Shown: positions 1 through 11,307 of the stretch, one piece after another
Numbering within the stretch: the first letter of the stretch is position 1
Layout of the letters: the number at the start of each line of letters is the position of its first letter
Assembly: GCA_961205875.1 (NCBI GenBank)
Contig: OY540814.1
Coordinates: 3,100,001-3,164,000 of the forward strand
Length of the DNA: 64,000 bases
Reading direction: 5' to 3'
Origin: Sialis fuliginosa
Lineage: Eukaryota; Arthropoda; Insecta; Megaloptera; Sialidae
Position numbers and translations under genes: made by a program
Notes under the pieces: model-generated
Seen by the model: only the letters and a program-made list of their open reading frames with translations
What the model was told of the DNA's origin: nothing
Database searches by the model: none

Positions 1-89
1 CTAGTGCAGTCATATAAAACATATTCCGGTAAAATGTATTTTAAAGGGTAGTTAATTTTAATCTTTGGATGAATAATTTAGAAAAAGAA

Positions 90-283
90 TCCATACTAAT
101 ATTATAAATGCGAAAGTGTCTTTGTCTATCTGTCAGTTTGTTGCCTTTTCACGGCTAAACCGTTGAACTGATCTTGATAAAATTTGGTAGGGAGATATCT
201 TGCATCATGAGGAAAGTCATAGACTTCTTTGTATCCCGAAAAAGAATTGATTAGATAAAAAAAATACAAATTCCACGCGATTG
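90..283 (+). mobile_element. Helitron 5' fragment (Lep1-like), truncated
   Basis: Starts with the Helitron 5' TC followed by CATACTAATATTATAAATGC, then the 'cggctaaaccg' and 'gatcttgataaaatttgg' blocks that recur in eleven other places in this window. It stops where a Harbinger-type MITE begins, and the usual CTAG 3' end is not present, so it is a truncated, non-autonomous copy. Confidence 0.75.
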
Positions 284-588
284 TGTCCGGTATTATAAAG
301 GAGCTAACAAAATTTATCGGCTAGCGAACAAGCACTTTCAAATGGGGTATAAAACCTATATGACAGTTCCCTTGAAGTTTTCTCGTATGTGCGATAAGTA
401 AACACTAACGGTATTAACACAGTGGTGATATTATTAGAGGTTTACCGGAATTCCGGTCGGAACTCACAATTCAGTGAATATTTTAACGTTAACTATTATA
501 TTATATTATATAATAAGTTTATAATTCTAAAACAAATTCATATATAATAACAAATAATTAATACCCCGTTGAAAGTGCTTGTTTAAAC
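284..588. mobile_element. Harbinger-like MITE, right end lost
   Basis: Left end TGTCCGGTATTATAAAGGAG is the same as in the complete copy at 57094-57291. Internal blocks 'aagcactttcaaatggggta' and, near 561-588, 'ataccccgttgaaagtgctt' are inverted relative to each other, as expected of a foldback-like MITE. The right terminal repeat is missing or too diverged to see. Confidence 0.6.
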
Positions 589-1408
589 TAAAGTTACATT
601 TATTTTGTTGTACTTATTTTCAGTCCAACGCTTGTACTTTTGATTCATGTAATGCATATTAGATGGGTAAGTCCAGTCAGTTTTTTATCATTTTTTCACC
701 ATCGCACATGTCGCCATGTTTATTACCTACATCTACATCGGATAATAATTCAGTACATAATAATTAGTGTTTAATAATCTTCCACAAATACATTAACTTA
801 ATTAAAAAACACTATCAATTAACATAAAATATAGATCATTCAATCTTACTCGAGTTACGGAATTCAATTTAAGAAATTATATTACAAGATAGATACTAAA
901 TCATTATTTAAAACGCCTTGAAATCAGAGGTGTATTTACCAAATACAGGATAATTTATAACGGATGTAAAAAAATATTTTTTAAATGCAATTGAATGACC
1001 TACTATAGACTATATGTAGATGTTCACAAGGTTCTGGTTTTCTTATTTAACGTATTATAAACTGAATTAGTATTTATTTCACTAATTGAATTAGTCACTT
1101 TAAATTTCACTAAAAGAATAGTGATTTCGAATCGAAAGTGGCACCGTTACGGCATTATATCAACGTTAACTGCTTTACGTGAATTATTAACAATAAATCA
1201 GGTATGTTTATTTATACAAAATTTGAAAAATCAACCCAAAAATAATTTTTAATGTGTTTGCAATAAACATTTTTCATTAATTTTGATTCTTTCATAAATT
1301 AGCCTATGATAATTAACATATTCATAACTGACAGTGAAGTTAGGTTATGAATGATAAAGAGATTATTGTCATGCGTGAGGATTTTTTATTTATCTATGCT
1401 AATTAAAC

Positions 1409-1770
1409 CAGAGCTTCGAACCATTATTTTTTTCGTTTCGGTTTTCGTTCCGGTTCGAGTAAAAAATTATATTTCGGTTCGGTTCCGGTTTTCGTTCCGC
1501 AAAAAATAACGGTTTTTCCGTTTTTTTCGGTTCAGCTCCGAGTGATTAATTAAAAAAAAATTTTCTACCATAATTTAGAATATTTTATGGTACTTGTATG
1601 ATAGTCCGAACGACAATTGAAGTGGGAAATAAGATCATGTTAACGCGCGTATTTTAACATGTACTGAACCGTAAAAACCGATATTTTTATTTCGGTTCTA
1701 TTCCGGTTTTCGTTCCGGCAAATAATAACGGGTTTTCCGGTTTTCGGTTCAGTTCCGGTTCGAAGCCCTG
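1409..1770. mobile_element. hAT-type MITE with 8-bp TSD
   Basis: Ends are CAGAGCTTCGAACC on the left and GGTTCGAAGCCCTG on the right. The flanks are aattaaac (1401-1408) and tattaaac (1771-1778), an 8-bp TSD with one mismatch, which is the hAT hallmark together with the CAG..CTG ends. The interior is dense in 'ttcggttccggtt' repeats and has no coding potential. A sister copy lies at 33023-33539. Confidence 0.85.
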
Positions 1771-2649
1771 TATTAAACAATGAGTTTTTTTTACAGCTCA
1801 TCACTTATACTTGTTCTTAATTATATAATTTTGTATAGTAATTTTCAGGGATGTGGAGTCAATGTTTAAGTTGGGTGGGGTCTCTTTTTATCCTGCAATG
1901 TGGACGATTGTTCAAAAGATTTTAAATTGAAAAAAAAAATAGTAAAAAAAAAACAAATTGTTTTACCCCCTTCCCCTACAAAATTATTCTCGTAGTAAAA
2001 TATAAGATAGGAATAATAATATAATCTTTTATTACTAAGACAATGATACTTATTATAAGCACCAATATTTATACGATAATTGTGAAAGCAGTTTATAGCC
2101 ACCCCTGTTATATAATATATAACCTACATTAACAATAGCACATTCACGCTTGAAAAGGTAAATGACACTGAAATGTATTCAATCAGTATATAATTACTTC
2201 ATTCCCGAAATTCGCAGGTGTAATATTTACATGGCAATGAGTGAGTGTGTGTTTACACCCAGGGCCGGCTTAACAAATTTTATAACAACATTATGACAAA
2301 AAATTAATTTTTCATTGATTACTTTAACTATTTTTTTTATTTTTTTATACCTTGTTGATTAGGTACATTAAACTACCCTCCCCCCATAAAAAATATTTTG
2401 ATTATTTTTTTTATAAATTATAATGTTATTATTATTCATTTTGTGATGTCTATAATTTCATATTTTTTCATCTGTATGGAGGTAACCGCGGAAGTACATA
2501 TGCAAGAAAAATATGTTACAATTGTAAGTCCAGAACTAGTAATTTAAACGTAGAGCAATAAATAAAACCAATATATAATAAAATAAGTAAGTTTTAACCT
2601 TCCATTATTCAACCCTTATATACAGTAACATAAAAAAGTAATAATCGAT

Positions 2650-2905
2650 CCGGCAGGAAAAAATCATAAGAAAGTGTGGTGGTTAGTTTAGGGGGTGTAG
2701 GGATAACCAAAAAAGAGAAAAATTCAATACTTTACCCTCTGTCACAGATGAAGAGTTGTAATTGGTATCATCTGATCGGGTGGGGGTGTAGGGGTTCTAT
2801 GGGAATTTTTTTATCCCCTATCTCGCATACATAGAAGTAGATATATTTACGATTTATTTGTATAGTTAATGAATACCGAAAAAGTGAGAAGTTGCTACTG
2901 TGCCC
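2650..2905 (+). repeat. Degenerate copy of the Helitron-internal module
   Basis: Contains 'gtcacagatgaagagttgta', a 'cggcagg/atcgggtggg' block, 'ccctatctcgcat' and 'tatatttacgattt' in the same order as inside the Helitrons at 27346 and 34946 and inside both CCCGGG elements. No ends can be defined. Confidence 0.5.
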
Positions 2906-3469
2906 CTATTTTCTCTTTAAAAACAATGCAATATTATTATTTTTCTTCTCAAATAGCTAATGAAGAAGATTCGATATGAGAATCGAAACGTGAAGTAAAA
3001 AAAATGACAAGATGGACAACAGAAACCTAAAGATACTCATAGTAAGAGTTCTGACAGCCCGAATCAATTTCTGATTGACTGTAGTAGCCAAGTCTAACTG
3101 AAAGCTGTATTTACTGATTTTATTAATCAATATCATTAAATATACTTCATATTATTACACCATGTTCAATTTTAATTTTTTTTTAATGCTGGCTAAAAAT
3201 AATAAATAATAATTTGGTTAAAAATGGCGACATTGTCATAATTCTTACTGAAGTAATCTACAGAAGAAAATCAGTTATTCTTATGCCATCACTGTTATGA
3301 AGAGAATTATTATTAAAATAGCATTATTATAAAAACAATATTGTTAATTATACAGACCTGTACGAAGTGCGACCCTCGTAAGGTCACAAGTCAAGTCTGA
3401 TTGATCACAGTAAGTCACGAAACGTAACTATATATACGAGGTGCAAATTTCCATACCATAGTACACTGC

Positions 3470-3510
3470 AAAAACGTATCGCTGGTTTACGAGGGCATTC
3501 GATACGTTTT
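3470..3510. other. Short perfect hairpin
   Basis: AAAACGTATCG and CGATACGTTTT form an 11-bp perfect stem around an 18-base loop, in a locally less AT-rich patch. It has no terminator or tRNA features; function unknown. Confidence 0.5.
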
Positions 3511-4449
3511 CTTTTTATATTATTTATGTTCCACTTAACCGTTACTACATATTTTCATAAAATGTGCTTTTATCTTTATGTATACAACCATAGATGATTA
3601 AGGTTTTTTCGTAGAACTGGAGGAATTTCGTTTTGCTCTTGCTTTGATTGAATACGGTTGGAGAGATTAGTTTTAATTATGTTTTGTAATAAACATAGCG
3701 TGTGTGAAATAAACTGTGTTATATAGGTACATATACTTGTACAATAGGTAATGTTTTTTTTCGTAAATTAGCCAAATTTTCATGCTATGTTCGTTTTTAC
3801 AAGATAGCAAACTATTCTTACAAGGTATAGAATGTAATCTGCCCAACTTTTTTTAACCTTACGATACACTGGGAGGGGAAGATTTATTTATATTTATTCG
3901 AAAAATGTAATACATATATTATAGAACAAAAAAGTATCTACAAGAAAATTATTAATTTGTAATATTTTGTGCAATATTGTATTACTATAGAAAAATAATT
4001 TCAGAGTCATTAACTGTAATATTTCTATTTGTTAAAAATAAAATCTAACAGAATACGTGTATTTTTTATTTTGCAAAAAAACACATTAACAATAGGTAAG
4101 TAACCTACGTATGTTTTTTTTATAATTATTGATTTTGTATTTTTCAATGGTAAATTATTTTTTAAGTTAATATATTTTTATTTATATTTCATAATATTGA
4201 ATCTAAATATAATTTTAACAATTTTTTATCTCCGCCTTTTTTTGAAGAAATATAAAAAAAAAATTATGTTGTATTGTGTTCAAATGCGCTGCTTCGAAAT
4301 ATTCGTAACGCCAACACACAAAAATGCCAGGTTGATATAATTCTAAGAGTATTTTATTAAAATTTTCAATATTTTTTACCACTTCTATTAGTATTTCATC
4401 ATATTCATGAAATGTTGTTTAAAATTTCTCGTGTAGAATGAGTAATATA

Positions 4450-5046
4450 CAGGGTGGTCCGGTTTGGGATACAGATATATTTTAAGAGCTGATTCTTTGG
4501 CTCATTGTGAGTAAAAAAATGTACAGAAAGGTGGAATCTATCTTCAACACCCTCTAAGCTACAAGATGTTTAAAAACTTCCTTCAGAGTAGTACTTACAT
4601 ACAAAGATTATCTCATAACTTCCAAAGTAACGTAACTAAAGCAACCACAACGAGTCAGTTTCATAGGTAATTAACTAACGTATTTTTCAATATAAGCGTT
4701 ATTGCTAGCCGTTCAGAGTTATTGCTCATCAAAGTTAAAATATATATATTTTTATTTTTTTATTTTTATGAAAATGACATTTTTTCACAAAAGTACCTAT
4801 AATATGTGGTATTTTTTATTATTATTTTGGTGTGTCATAATATTACCTACAAATTCACTATGCCAAGTTTGGACCTGGGTCTTACAGTTTTCCAGTTATA
4901 AATTTATCTAAATAATTCCCAAAGTGACTATTTTGCTACCTACTCTATTAAATGAAGATGGACCCCATCTACCCGTACAATTTTTACTCACAATGAGTTA
5001 AGGAATAAGCTCTTAAAATATCTGTATTCTAAACCGGACCATCCTG
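4450..5046. mobile_element. TA-flanked MITE (Tc1/mariner-like), complete copy
   Basis: Starts CAGGGTGGTCCGGTTTGGGA and ends with CCGGACCATCCTG, both flanked by TA. The terminal inverted repeat continues imperfectly for about 85 bp (blocks 'aagagct', 'ctcattgtgagtaaaaa'). At 597 bp with no reading frame of note it is a non-autonomous element; the TA TSD suggests mobilisation by a Tc1/mariner-type transposase. A rearranged copy lies at 26312-27068. Confidence 0.8.
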
Positions 5047-5319
5047 TATTTAAGTAAGTATATACTGCAGTTATATTAATTTTATCGATAAAAACTATAA
5101 GCTTAATCAGAGCTAATAAAGATATTATATTTTTTTATGTTTACATACTAAATACAGAGTTTATTCTTAGAAAATATAAACAAGGCATTGACGTGAAATT
5201 ACATTTTTATCGTAGCATATTTTAATTAATTTTATTTTGATATGAAAATTCCAATCGTTGCAAAAATTTTAAATGTTATGTTAATTAATATAATCAAGAT
5301 TTGTTGTAATAAAATATTA

Positions 5320-5610
5320 TATACTAGCGCATTGGATCCGGTGTTACCCGGGCATATAAATTTAATCTGTAATAAACCTATTAAACATTGTTTTCACTTA
5401 TAGCTAACTATTTATGCAGCGCACGCTAAGATACCTCTTCGAATTCATTAAATTTACCTAAAATATCCACAAATTATACACTTAAACCTTCCTCGTGAAA
5501 TACTCTATCTATTAGTGAAAACCGGAATAAAATCCGTTAAGTAGTTATTGAGAAAATAAGACAGACATACGCGGTGAGATACTTTTTTGTATAGATAAAT
5601 TATTTATCGT
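5320..5610 (+). repeat. Dispersed repeat with 'tattagtgaaaaccgg' block
   Basis: Carries 'ctctatctattagtgaaaac', 'aatccgttaagtagttattg' and an acagacatacgcgg-like tail. The same blocks recur at 45436-45515. This motif order is typical of widespread insect repeat 3' regions; I cannot assign it to a class from sequence alone. Confidence 0.5.
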
Positions 5611-5774
5611 TAGAACCCATGTGATCATTTCTGAAAGTAGATAAAAATGTGTTCTCCGATGTCAAAATTTTTACTTGATCTTTCAATTTTATGTCAAGAC
5701 AAACATTTTTCGAATGTACCCCAAGCAATTGCCAATAGGATAACGTGCCACTGCCTCAATTAATATACGTTTAG

Positions 5775-6000
5775 TAATCATAAAGTGTCCATCACTAGGT
5801 ACCCATTACTGGTTTTACTTTGTCCATTAATGGAGAAAAAATATAAATAAAATATAAGGCTATAATTAAAAAAAACAAATCATATTTGCGGACTTTGGTA
5901 ATTAAATTGATTTTATGAAGAGGTACTTGTTTTATTATTAAAATGAGTTCATGAGAATTACAAAAAGAAGCCCATCAATCCCAATAAACCTTTTGTACGT
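5775..6000 (+). mobile_element. CACCAG-family MITE, right-half fragment
   Basis: Matches the distal half of the complete copy at 46218-46749: 'cccattactggttttacttt', 'ggctataatt', 'tttgcggactttggtaatta', 'gagttcatgagaattaca', 'gcccatcaatccc'. The left end and the terminal inverted repeat are lost. Confidence 0.7.
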
Positions 6001-6363
6001 ATAGAGAAAACGTAAAATAAATTAGTTTTATGATTTCCATCAAACAATTATATTCTATTGAAGCAGTAGGCATCAGAATACATCATCAGTAATTTTGTAA
6101 TTAAATAATTAAATTGTTTCCATTATCGTGTGTTAATTAATGTTGTTAGTATTAACTATTATATTACTCATATTAGCTACGAATGTTTCTGACATTTTCT
6201 ATAAAATTACGTCTATAGCATGCACGATCCATATTTTTGTACAAGCAGTCTGTGCGCAAGTATTTTAATTGTACAAGCCGCTTGAAGATTGATTGAAACT
6301 TGAACAAGCCGCGCTTGCACAAGCGAAACTAAACGTGTGTACCAAATGTCAGTCGTGAATGAG

Positions 6364-6712
6364 CTTGTAAGGCTAGTTGATATTTCAGGTCTTCATAACT
6401 TCCTCCGGTTGCGAGAAATCGCAATGTTGCTGTTAATCTTTCGTGGGGGGTTAAAGCTTCTCTCATGATCATATCCTTTTTTTTAATTAAAGGTATTACG
6501 AGTGACAAAAGGTTCAAATAAGTTTCTTCATTAATTCTGAGATAATTATGCCAATCACGCGGATATATCTTCAATTAACTCAGTAACTTTATGTGGGAAT
6601 AGGTTTTTTTTTTCATTAATCACTCTTTACACCACATACCACGTTTCTTCTTTCGCGTTTTCCTCTTGTGGACAAGGCAAAAAGCAGCCAAAGCGAGCGC
6701 ATCGTTGTCCGA
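6364..6712 (-). pseudogene. PIF/Harbinger transposase (HARBI1-like), N-terminal fragment
   Basis: On the minus strand the frame starting near 6712 reads a D-N-D-A-L-A-L-A-A-F-C-L-V start, a basic K-R-K-T-R-K-K-K-R stretch, M-W-C-K-E, a Y-S-H-I-K-L-L block, then Y-P-R-D-W-H-N-Y-L-R and the strongly family-specific L-T-P-H-E-R-L-T-A-T-L-R-F-L-A-T-G-G-S-Y-E-D-L. This is the amino-terminal ~110 residues of HARBI1-type nucleases; the catalytic DDE domain is absent. Two in-frame stops interrupt it (after M-W-C-K-E and after K-L-L-S), so it is a dead remnant, and no start methionine is visible. After Y-E-D-L-K the frame leaves the family. The autonomous form would encode the nuclease able to move 3-bp-TSD MITEs such as those at 23792, 38133, 39251 and 57094; that functional link is inference. 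Confidence 0.85.
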
Positions 6713-6720
6713 GCTTAACA

Positions 6721-6895
6721 TACACAGGTAGAAAAGTGACTTGGGCCAAGAAAATATTGTTTTATATATAACGAAAACAATATTTTCTTTATATAAGAAT
6801 GTATTCTTAATCCAAGTATAATATTGTTTTCGTTCAACAATATTTCTTTAAATGGAAACAACAATTTTCTGGATTAAGGCCCAGTTTCTCAATGT
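6721..6895. mobile_element. ACACAGGTA-ended MITE, partial
   Basis: Begins TACACAGGTAGAAAAGTGAC and contains a self-complementary block (aaaatattgttt...aaacaatatttt). The same ends bound the element at 40731-41428, where the right terminus reads acctgtgta. The right end here is not clear and runs into the hairpin region that follows. Confidence 0.55.
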
Positions 6896-7094
6896 AAGTT
6901 TAAACTCCATGTCCCAGTTAACTAAAGTTTAAACAAAAAATGTGTTTCTCAATGTCCAGTTAAAAATTATGAGTTAATCTTAAGATTAACTTTTAACTGA
7001 CGGATGAACTGTCAGTTTGAAATTAATTTTAGGTTAATCTTAAGTTTTACTTTATAATATCACAATTTGTTATGATTTTATCATGAAATAACAT

Positions 7095-7130
7095 AGTATA
7101 ACTAAATAATTATAATTATTTAGTTATACT
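7095..7130. repeat. Perfect 36-bp palindrome
   Basis: The 18 bases agtataactaaataatta are followed directly by their exact reverse complement. AT-rich, so possibly a hairpin or cruciform; it sits in the same foldback region as 7161-7286. Confidence 0.85.
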
Positions 7131-7160
7131 ACTGCAATTATTGTGTTTTTATAATTATTT

Positions 7161-7286
7161 AATGATAAAATAATAAGAAATTGTGCTATTATATTAGTTA
7201 AACTTCATGTGAGGTTTAACTCAAAAAGTTAAACCTCACATGAGGTTTAACTTTATAATAGCACAATTTGTTATGATTTTATCATT
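7161..7286. repeat. Hairpin with ~60-bp arms
   Basis: The left arm 7161-7221 and right arm 7228-7286 are near-perfect reverse complements around a 6-base loop. Blocks include aatgataaaat, aattgtgctattat and catgtgaggtttaact. A further single copy of part of the arm lies at 7048-7084. Probably the core of a foldback element whose outer limits I cannot fix. Confidence 0.8.
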
Positions 7287-7443
7287 GTACCGTGTGGTGG
7301 TGTCAGGGAAATTGTGCGTGCTTGTACAAAAATATGCATGCTTGTCAAGTTTGCAGTTTCGTGTATAGCCACCTTTAGACACATTTAATTGTGTGCATTA
7401 TTTTCATATATAGTTTCGAGTCTAGCGTGTGTATGTATGTGTC

Positions 7444-7497
7444 AAGTGTGTGTGACTGTGTGTGTGTGTGTGTGACTGTGTGTGTGTGTGTGTGACT
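7444..7497. repeat. GT microsatellite (interrupted)
   Basis: Alternating tg repeats broken by 'tgtgac' twice. An open frame over it on the minus strand is only a T-H repeat and is not a gene. Confidence 0.9.
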
Positions 7498-8039
7498 CAA
7501 CAGTACACGGGTACGTCGAGACGTCGCGCGAATCGCCAGCCAGTACCGGGTCAAGGATACCACCGATTTCAGTTATTTTAGTGCGTATGCATCACTGCAT
7601 TTCTCTATTTGTGTTGCAACGTCCGCAACACGACTGCTAGCTGGATACTGTTATACAGTAATATATTAACCGACAATAAATATCAGTTCGAAATATGATG
7701 CGCGGAAAAAAGAACACATTCGTGATTTTGATATGTATATTTCATTTTATTTTAAATTTTGCGCGCGACCAAAAACTTCAGAAAAAAATTGTAAAAATTC
7801 GAAAATGTATATATTCAAATCACCCTAGGTCTGATAGAGCACAGTTACTAATGTCATTCGAAAAATGTATTGTAACCGCATGACATGTATTTACCTGTAT
7901 TACCATAATGTGTTAAATGTGGTTAACATAAATGAAGATAAAGATATAAATAACCTAATCAATACTTTATTTATATTAATAAAACGCAATGGCTCTCTGT
8001 CTGTCCGTTAGTGCGCTTATCACCCGAGAACCGAATCCG

Positions 8040-8260
8040 ATTAACGTGTGTTTTTTTTTTAATTTATAGATATGTTATTTGCCAAAGTTTTAGTACATAT
8101 TTTATTACGTAAGGTAACATAAGGAATAAGCAATGACAATAATAGCAAAACAAGTCGGAAAAAAGTTTACCGCCAGCGTGCTTTTTTGCAATATGTTACG
8201 TTAAATATTGAACAATATAACGTAGTAATGAATTGTGTAGAATAAAAAAATCTTACAATT
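8040..8260 (+). repeat. Helitron-derived fragment
   Basis: The 8165-8260 part ('ccgccag..tgctttttt', 'aaatattgaacaatataacg', 'aattgtgtagaataaaaa') matches 63735-63815 in the Helitron at 63600. It is preceded by a short 'ctgtctgtccgttagt' block. No Helitron ends. Confidence 0.5.
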
Positions 8261-8282
8261 AAATAATTCAAATATATTTTTC

Positions 8283-8584
8283 AAAAATTCTAATGTTTAA
8301 TTTGACGATTCTTTCTGTTATATCTTTTGTGTCGTATTACTTATCATTTTGTAATCATTAGTAAGTATCCATCACTGCGTGCTCATTACTGGTTTTACAT
8401 TATCCATTACTGTAGAAAAACCATAAACAAAATAAAAGGCTATAATTTAAAAAACAAACTATATTTGCGGACTTAGTAATTAAGAGTTACTTGTTTTATT
8501 AGTAATATGAATTCATGAGAACTACAAAAAATAAGCCCGTAAACCTTGCTCTTATAGCGACTATAACTGATGCCAGTAACTTAT
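8283..8584 (+). mobile_element. CACCAG-family MITE, 5'-truncated
   Basis: Shares 'tttgacgattctttct', 'acttatcattttgtaatcat', 'ctcattactggttttac', 'tttgcggactt' with the complete copy and ends in 'ataactgatgccagtaa', a mutated right terminus. The left third is missing. Confidence 0.7.
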
Positions 8585-8763
8585 TTTAGAATTAAATGTT
8601 GAAAAATGTTTTTACCTAACACATAGAGAAACTATTATAATGAATACAATTGTACCTATTTAATATTCAGTGTAAGAAATGCATAATTTCCTGGTGGCGT
8701 TGTATGGCTCATTGAAGGAATAACAATTCACTGCGGCGTAGAAACTTATCAATTACTACGCAG

Positions 8764-8958
8764 TTATTGGAGACTGGTAGCAAATGGTAATGATTCATAC
8801 AGATCTATAATAAAGAAATCCGGTTTCTTAAGTAGTTGTATAGCAGCTACTTCTTGTAAATAAGCTACGGGATTTTTTATTTTATGTCCTTTTATTTTAG
8901 GTTTTAAATTGTATTTAAATGTATATTTCTTTCTACCTTGAGGTTTAATACAGGACAA
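8764..8958 (-). other. Unassigned open frame, lysine-rich
   Basis: A 64-codon frame on the minus strand, with content such as K-P-Q-G-R-K-K-Y and L-K-P-K-I-K-G-H-K-I-K-N-P-V-A-Y-L-Q-E-V-A. It has no ATG (opens at TTG), no recognisable family and no clear splice sites. In DNA this AT-rich, lysine-rich frames arise by chance; recorded only because it lies outside any recognised repeat. Confidence 0.12.
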
Positions 8959-9489
8959 TATTTAAGTGGGTAACTTTTTTTTACATTGAGACTTTTTTTT
9001 TGTTATTGAAATGCTCAAGTAGGTACGTATATGAGTGTTTGGTATTATTATTAATTTTATCATTTATTCAAAATATGGTAAATTGAGGGATTGGAGGAGG
9101 ATGGGGGGGGGGTCTCGTGGAATTTTTAAAGGCATTTAGGAATTTATTATAGCTCAAATAAAAAAGTATTTATGTAATAATACTTACACATCTTTTTTAT
9201 ATATTTTAATAACCTTAATTCTATAATTATTCATTTTTTAAATTTCTTGAGGGGCAATATTTTTGTATCTTTAGACAACTCAAACAATCATACTGGAACT
9301 GTCAAATAATATTTAATCAAAATTTATGATTTTTTTTGAGATACCTAATTAACTCTGAATAAGTATTTTAAATTAAGAACAAAATTCATCTTCAGCCTAA
9401 ATACATTAATTATATAAATTACGCCATTATTTTAATTATATTAAAACACAACTATAAATAATCATCACAATCCATTTATCAAAACGTTC

Positions 9490-9880
9490 GCCCTATTTAT
9501 GAATGACACTATATCCTCCTCACTCTTTGCGCGATTGCGCGTGTTCCTAAAACAAACCCTCCCCTCCCGCGCATTGCGCAAATGCGTAGCGCGCACACAC
9601 ACACACTCGATGCACGCTACTCGGCGCAGGATACCATCATCAGGAGTAAAGGGGGAGGGGGGGGAGGTAGTGCGGACGGTTGTGCATCGATTCGACCGAC
9701 CTCGACTCCTAACCGGCGGCGGCGTGAGTACCTCCCGCGCCTCCCCCATGAACGCTACACCATAGCGTGCCGCCCGCCCCCCTCACACGCCCCCGCCACA
9801 ACGCCTGCATTGTTGTATACTGCGTATACGGCAGAGCGCGTGGGCTCACAATGCAACACAACACATACTCGTGGTGATGA
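9490..9880. promoter_or_regulatory. GC-rich island, candidate promoter region
   Basis: About 390 bp of clearly GC- and CpG-rich sequence (many gcgc, cgcg and ggcggcggcg tracts) in otherwise very AT-rich surroundings. Long open frames exist in several frames on both strands, which is what high GC alone produces (few stops), so I do not call a protein. A plausible donor-like cgtgagt occurs at about 9723-9729. About 100 bp downstream an ATG at ~9975 opens M-V-R-C-S-V-V-G-C-T, which resembles the first residues of a THAP zinc finger but stops matching at once. A CpG-rich first-exon/promoter is possible; unproven. Confidence 0.35.
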
Positions 9881-11088
9881 GGTGATTACAAAATATCAAG
9901 ACAATAGAATATTTAAACAATATTTAGAAAAGTACCAGTTGATGGCATATTACGACGCGAATGTGAACTCAGCAATGGTACGGTGTTCTGTTGTGGGTTG
10001 CACTGGGATAGTTTTTATAATTCAGAAAAAAATTATCAGATAAATTTTTCACCTTAATAAAATACAAACACTGCAATTTTTTTTCAAAAATAATAAATTA
10101 TTAACACTTTGGGGGATATATGTAATATAACTGTTTAAATATATATTAAAAGAAACTTATATAGAAGATAAACAACATAATTTAAGAAGATACAAGTATG
10201 AAATATATCACAAAACAAATTTTTATGTAAGAGCTCCTAGGTATTTAATTAACAAAATTGTAAAAAAAGATTTTTAATGTATTTAAAAGATTATTAATGT
10301 ATAATAGCTGAATCTCCTCTATAACATTCACGTATCAAACGATTTTTATTGATTTTTGCGCAAATCACATAATATATCACATGAAACTTTGTAATCATAC
10401 TGTACATACTATATTTTTGTATGAACACGCGTAGGGGGTTCAGGGTGTACGTAAAGGGAGTCATTAAGTAAATGAATAGTCTGGGAATATTTATTGCACG
10501 TAAAACTGCAAGTTTGAAAAGGTTAAGGACGTAATACAAAACAAGGTTCAATGATTTTTCATAAAATATTCTTGTCCTTTGACGATCGTTTTTCTCAAAG
10601 AAGAAATATCAATTTGTTATTAAGTGTTCTCTATAAACAGCTTTTCGCTGTTTGTTTTGCTTGTTTTCGTTATGAAGTCGGTAAAATCATATTGCTTCAT
10701 TGATTTCCATTTTCAAGATAATATTAAGAAGGTTCTAAATGTGACGTTTTATAGAGTAATTCTGGAAAAATTGAAGAGAATATGAACATAATTATTTATT
10801 ATCAATTTGACCTTTATTGACTCACTTTATATCGACATTATTTATAAAATTAATCAAAATATCATCGTTTTACAGTGTAGTTGATAGTTTGTCTATTAGA
10901 AAAATTTAGTACCTACCTAAGTATATATTTTTATAACAAATTTGAATTATTTTTGAAAATATATATTAAACATCTTCATAAAAAGTATTAGTTTCGGAAA
11001 TATGGGAAGGGGACAAAATAATATTTTTTTAAAAATTAGTTAAAAGATGATTTTAACAATTTAATAATAACAAAAGGTTACATATTAA

Positions 11089-11307
11089 CCCATTAACGCC
11101 CAAAAATAAAACAAAAACATGCAGAATATTTTTTTTAATGAAATTAAGTACACATACAATATATTTAATTAAATATTACAATAAAAACTTTTTTTTTATT
11201 TAGAAAAAAACGGTGCACATTCGTGCGAGTAAATTTGGCAGATATCTATGAAGCATATTTTGTTTAAAATGAGGTGTACACAAGTGTGTACGGCTGGCGT
11301 TAATGGG
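11089..11307. mobile_element. TTAA-flanked MITE (piggyBac-like), family 1
   Basis: Ends CCCATTAACGCC and GGCGTTAATGGG form a 12-bp perfect TIR, and both sides carry TTAA (11085-11088, 11308-11311). TTAA duplication with CCC-starting TIRs is the piggyBac signature. 219 bp, non-coding. Confidence 0.85.

Larger units (their letters stand above)
589..4449. other. Unassigned stretches, 0.6-4.4 kb
   Basis: 589-1400, 1779-2649 and 2906-4447 hold no gene or defined element that I can see: AT-rich sequence with homopolymer runs. A 'ccggcttaac' tip at 2266-2275 and the 3030-3105 copy of the 'gatactcatagtaagagttc' repeat are the only landmarks. The 78-codon frame at 1866-2102 (minus) is phenylalanine/tyrosine-rich noise. 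Confidence 0.6.

Noticed and set aside
1409-1770. tRNA B-box-like ggttcgaag words
   Set aside because: They are the hAT MITE ends; no A-box or cloverleaf can be drawn.
5346-5351. A third CCCGGG terminus
   Set aside because: Not followed by AAAAAA and without a partner; a chance hexamer. The one at 59511 is internal to a TTAA MITE.
9582-10043. 153-codon open frame with glycine/arginine-rich start
   Set aside because: High GC suppresses stops in all frames here, and frames on the opposite strand are as long. The short M-V-R-C start is noted separately but not called as a gene.
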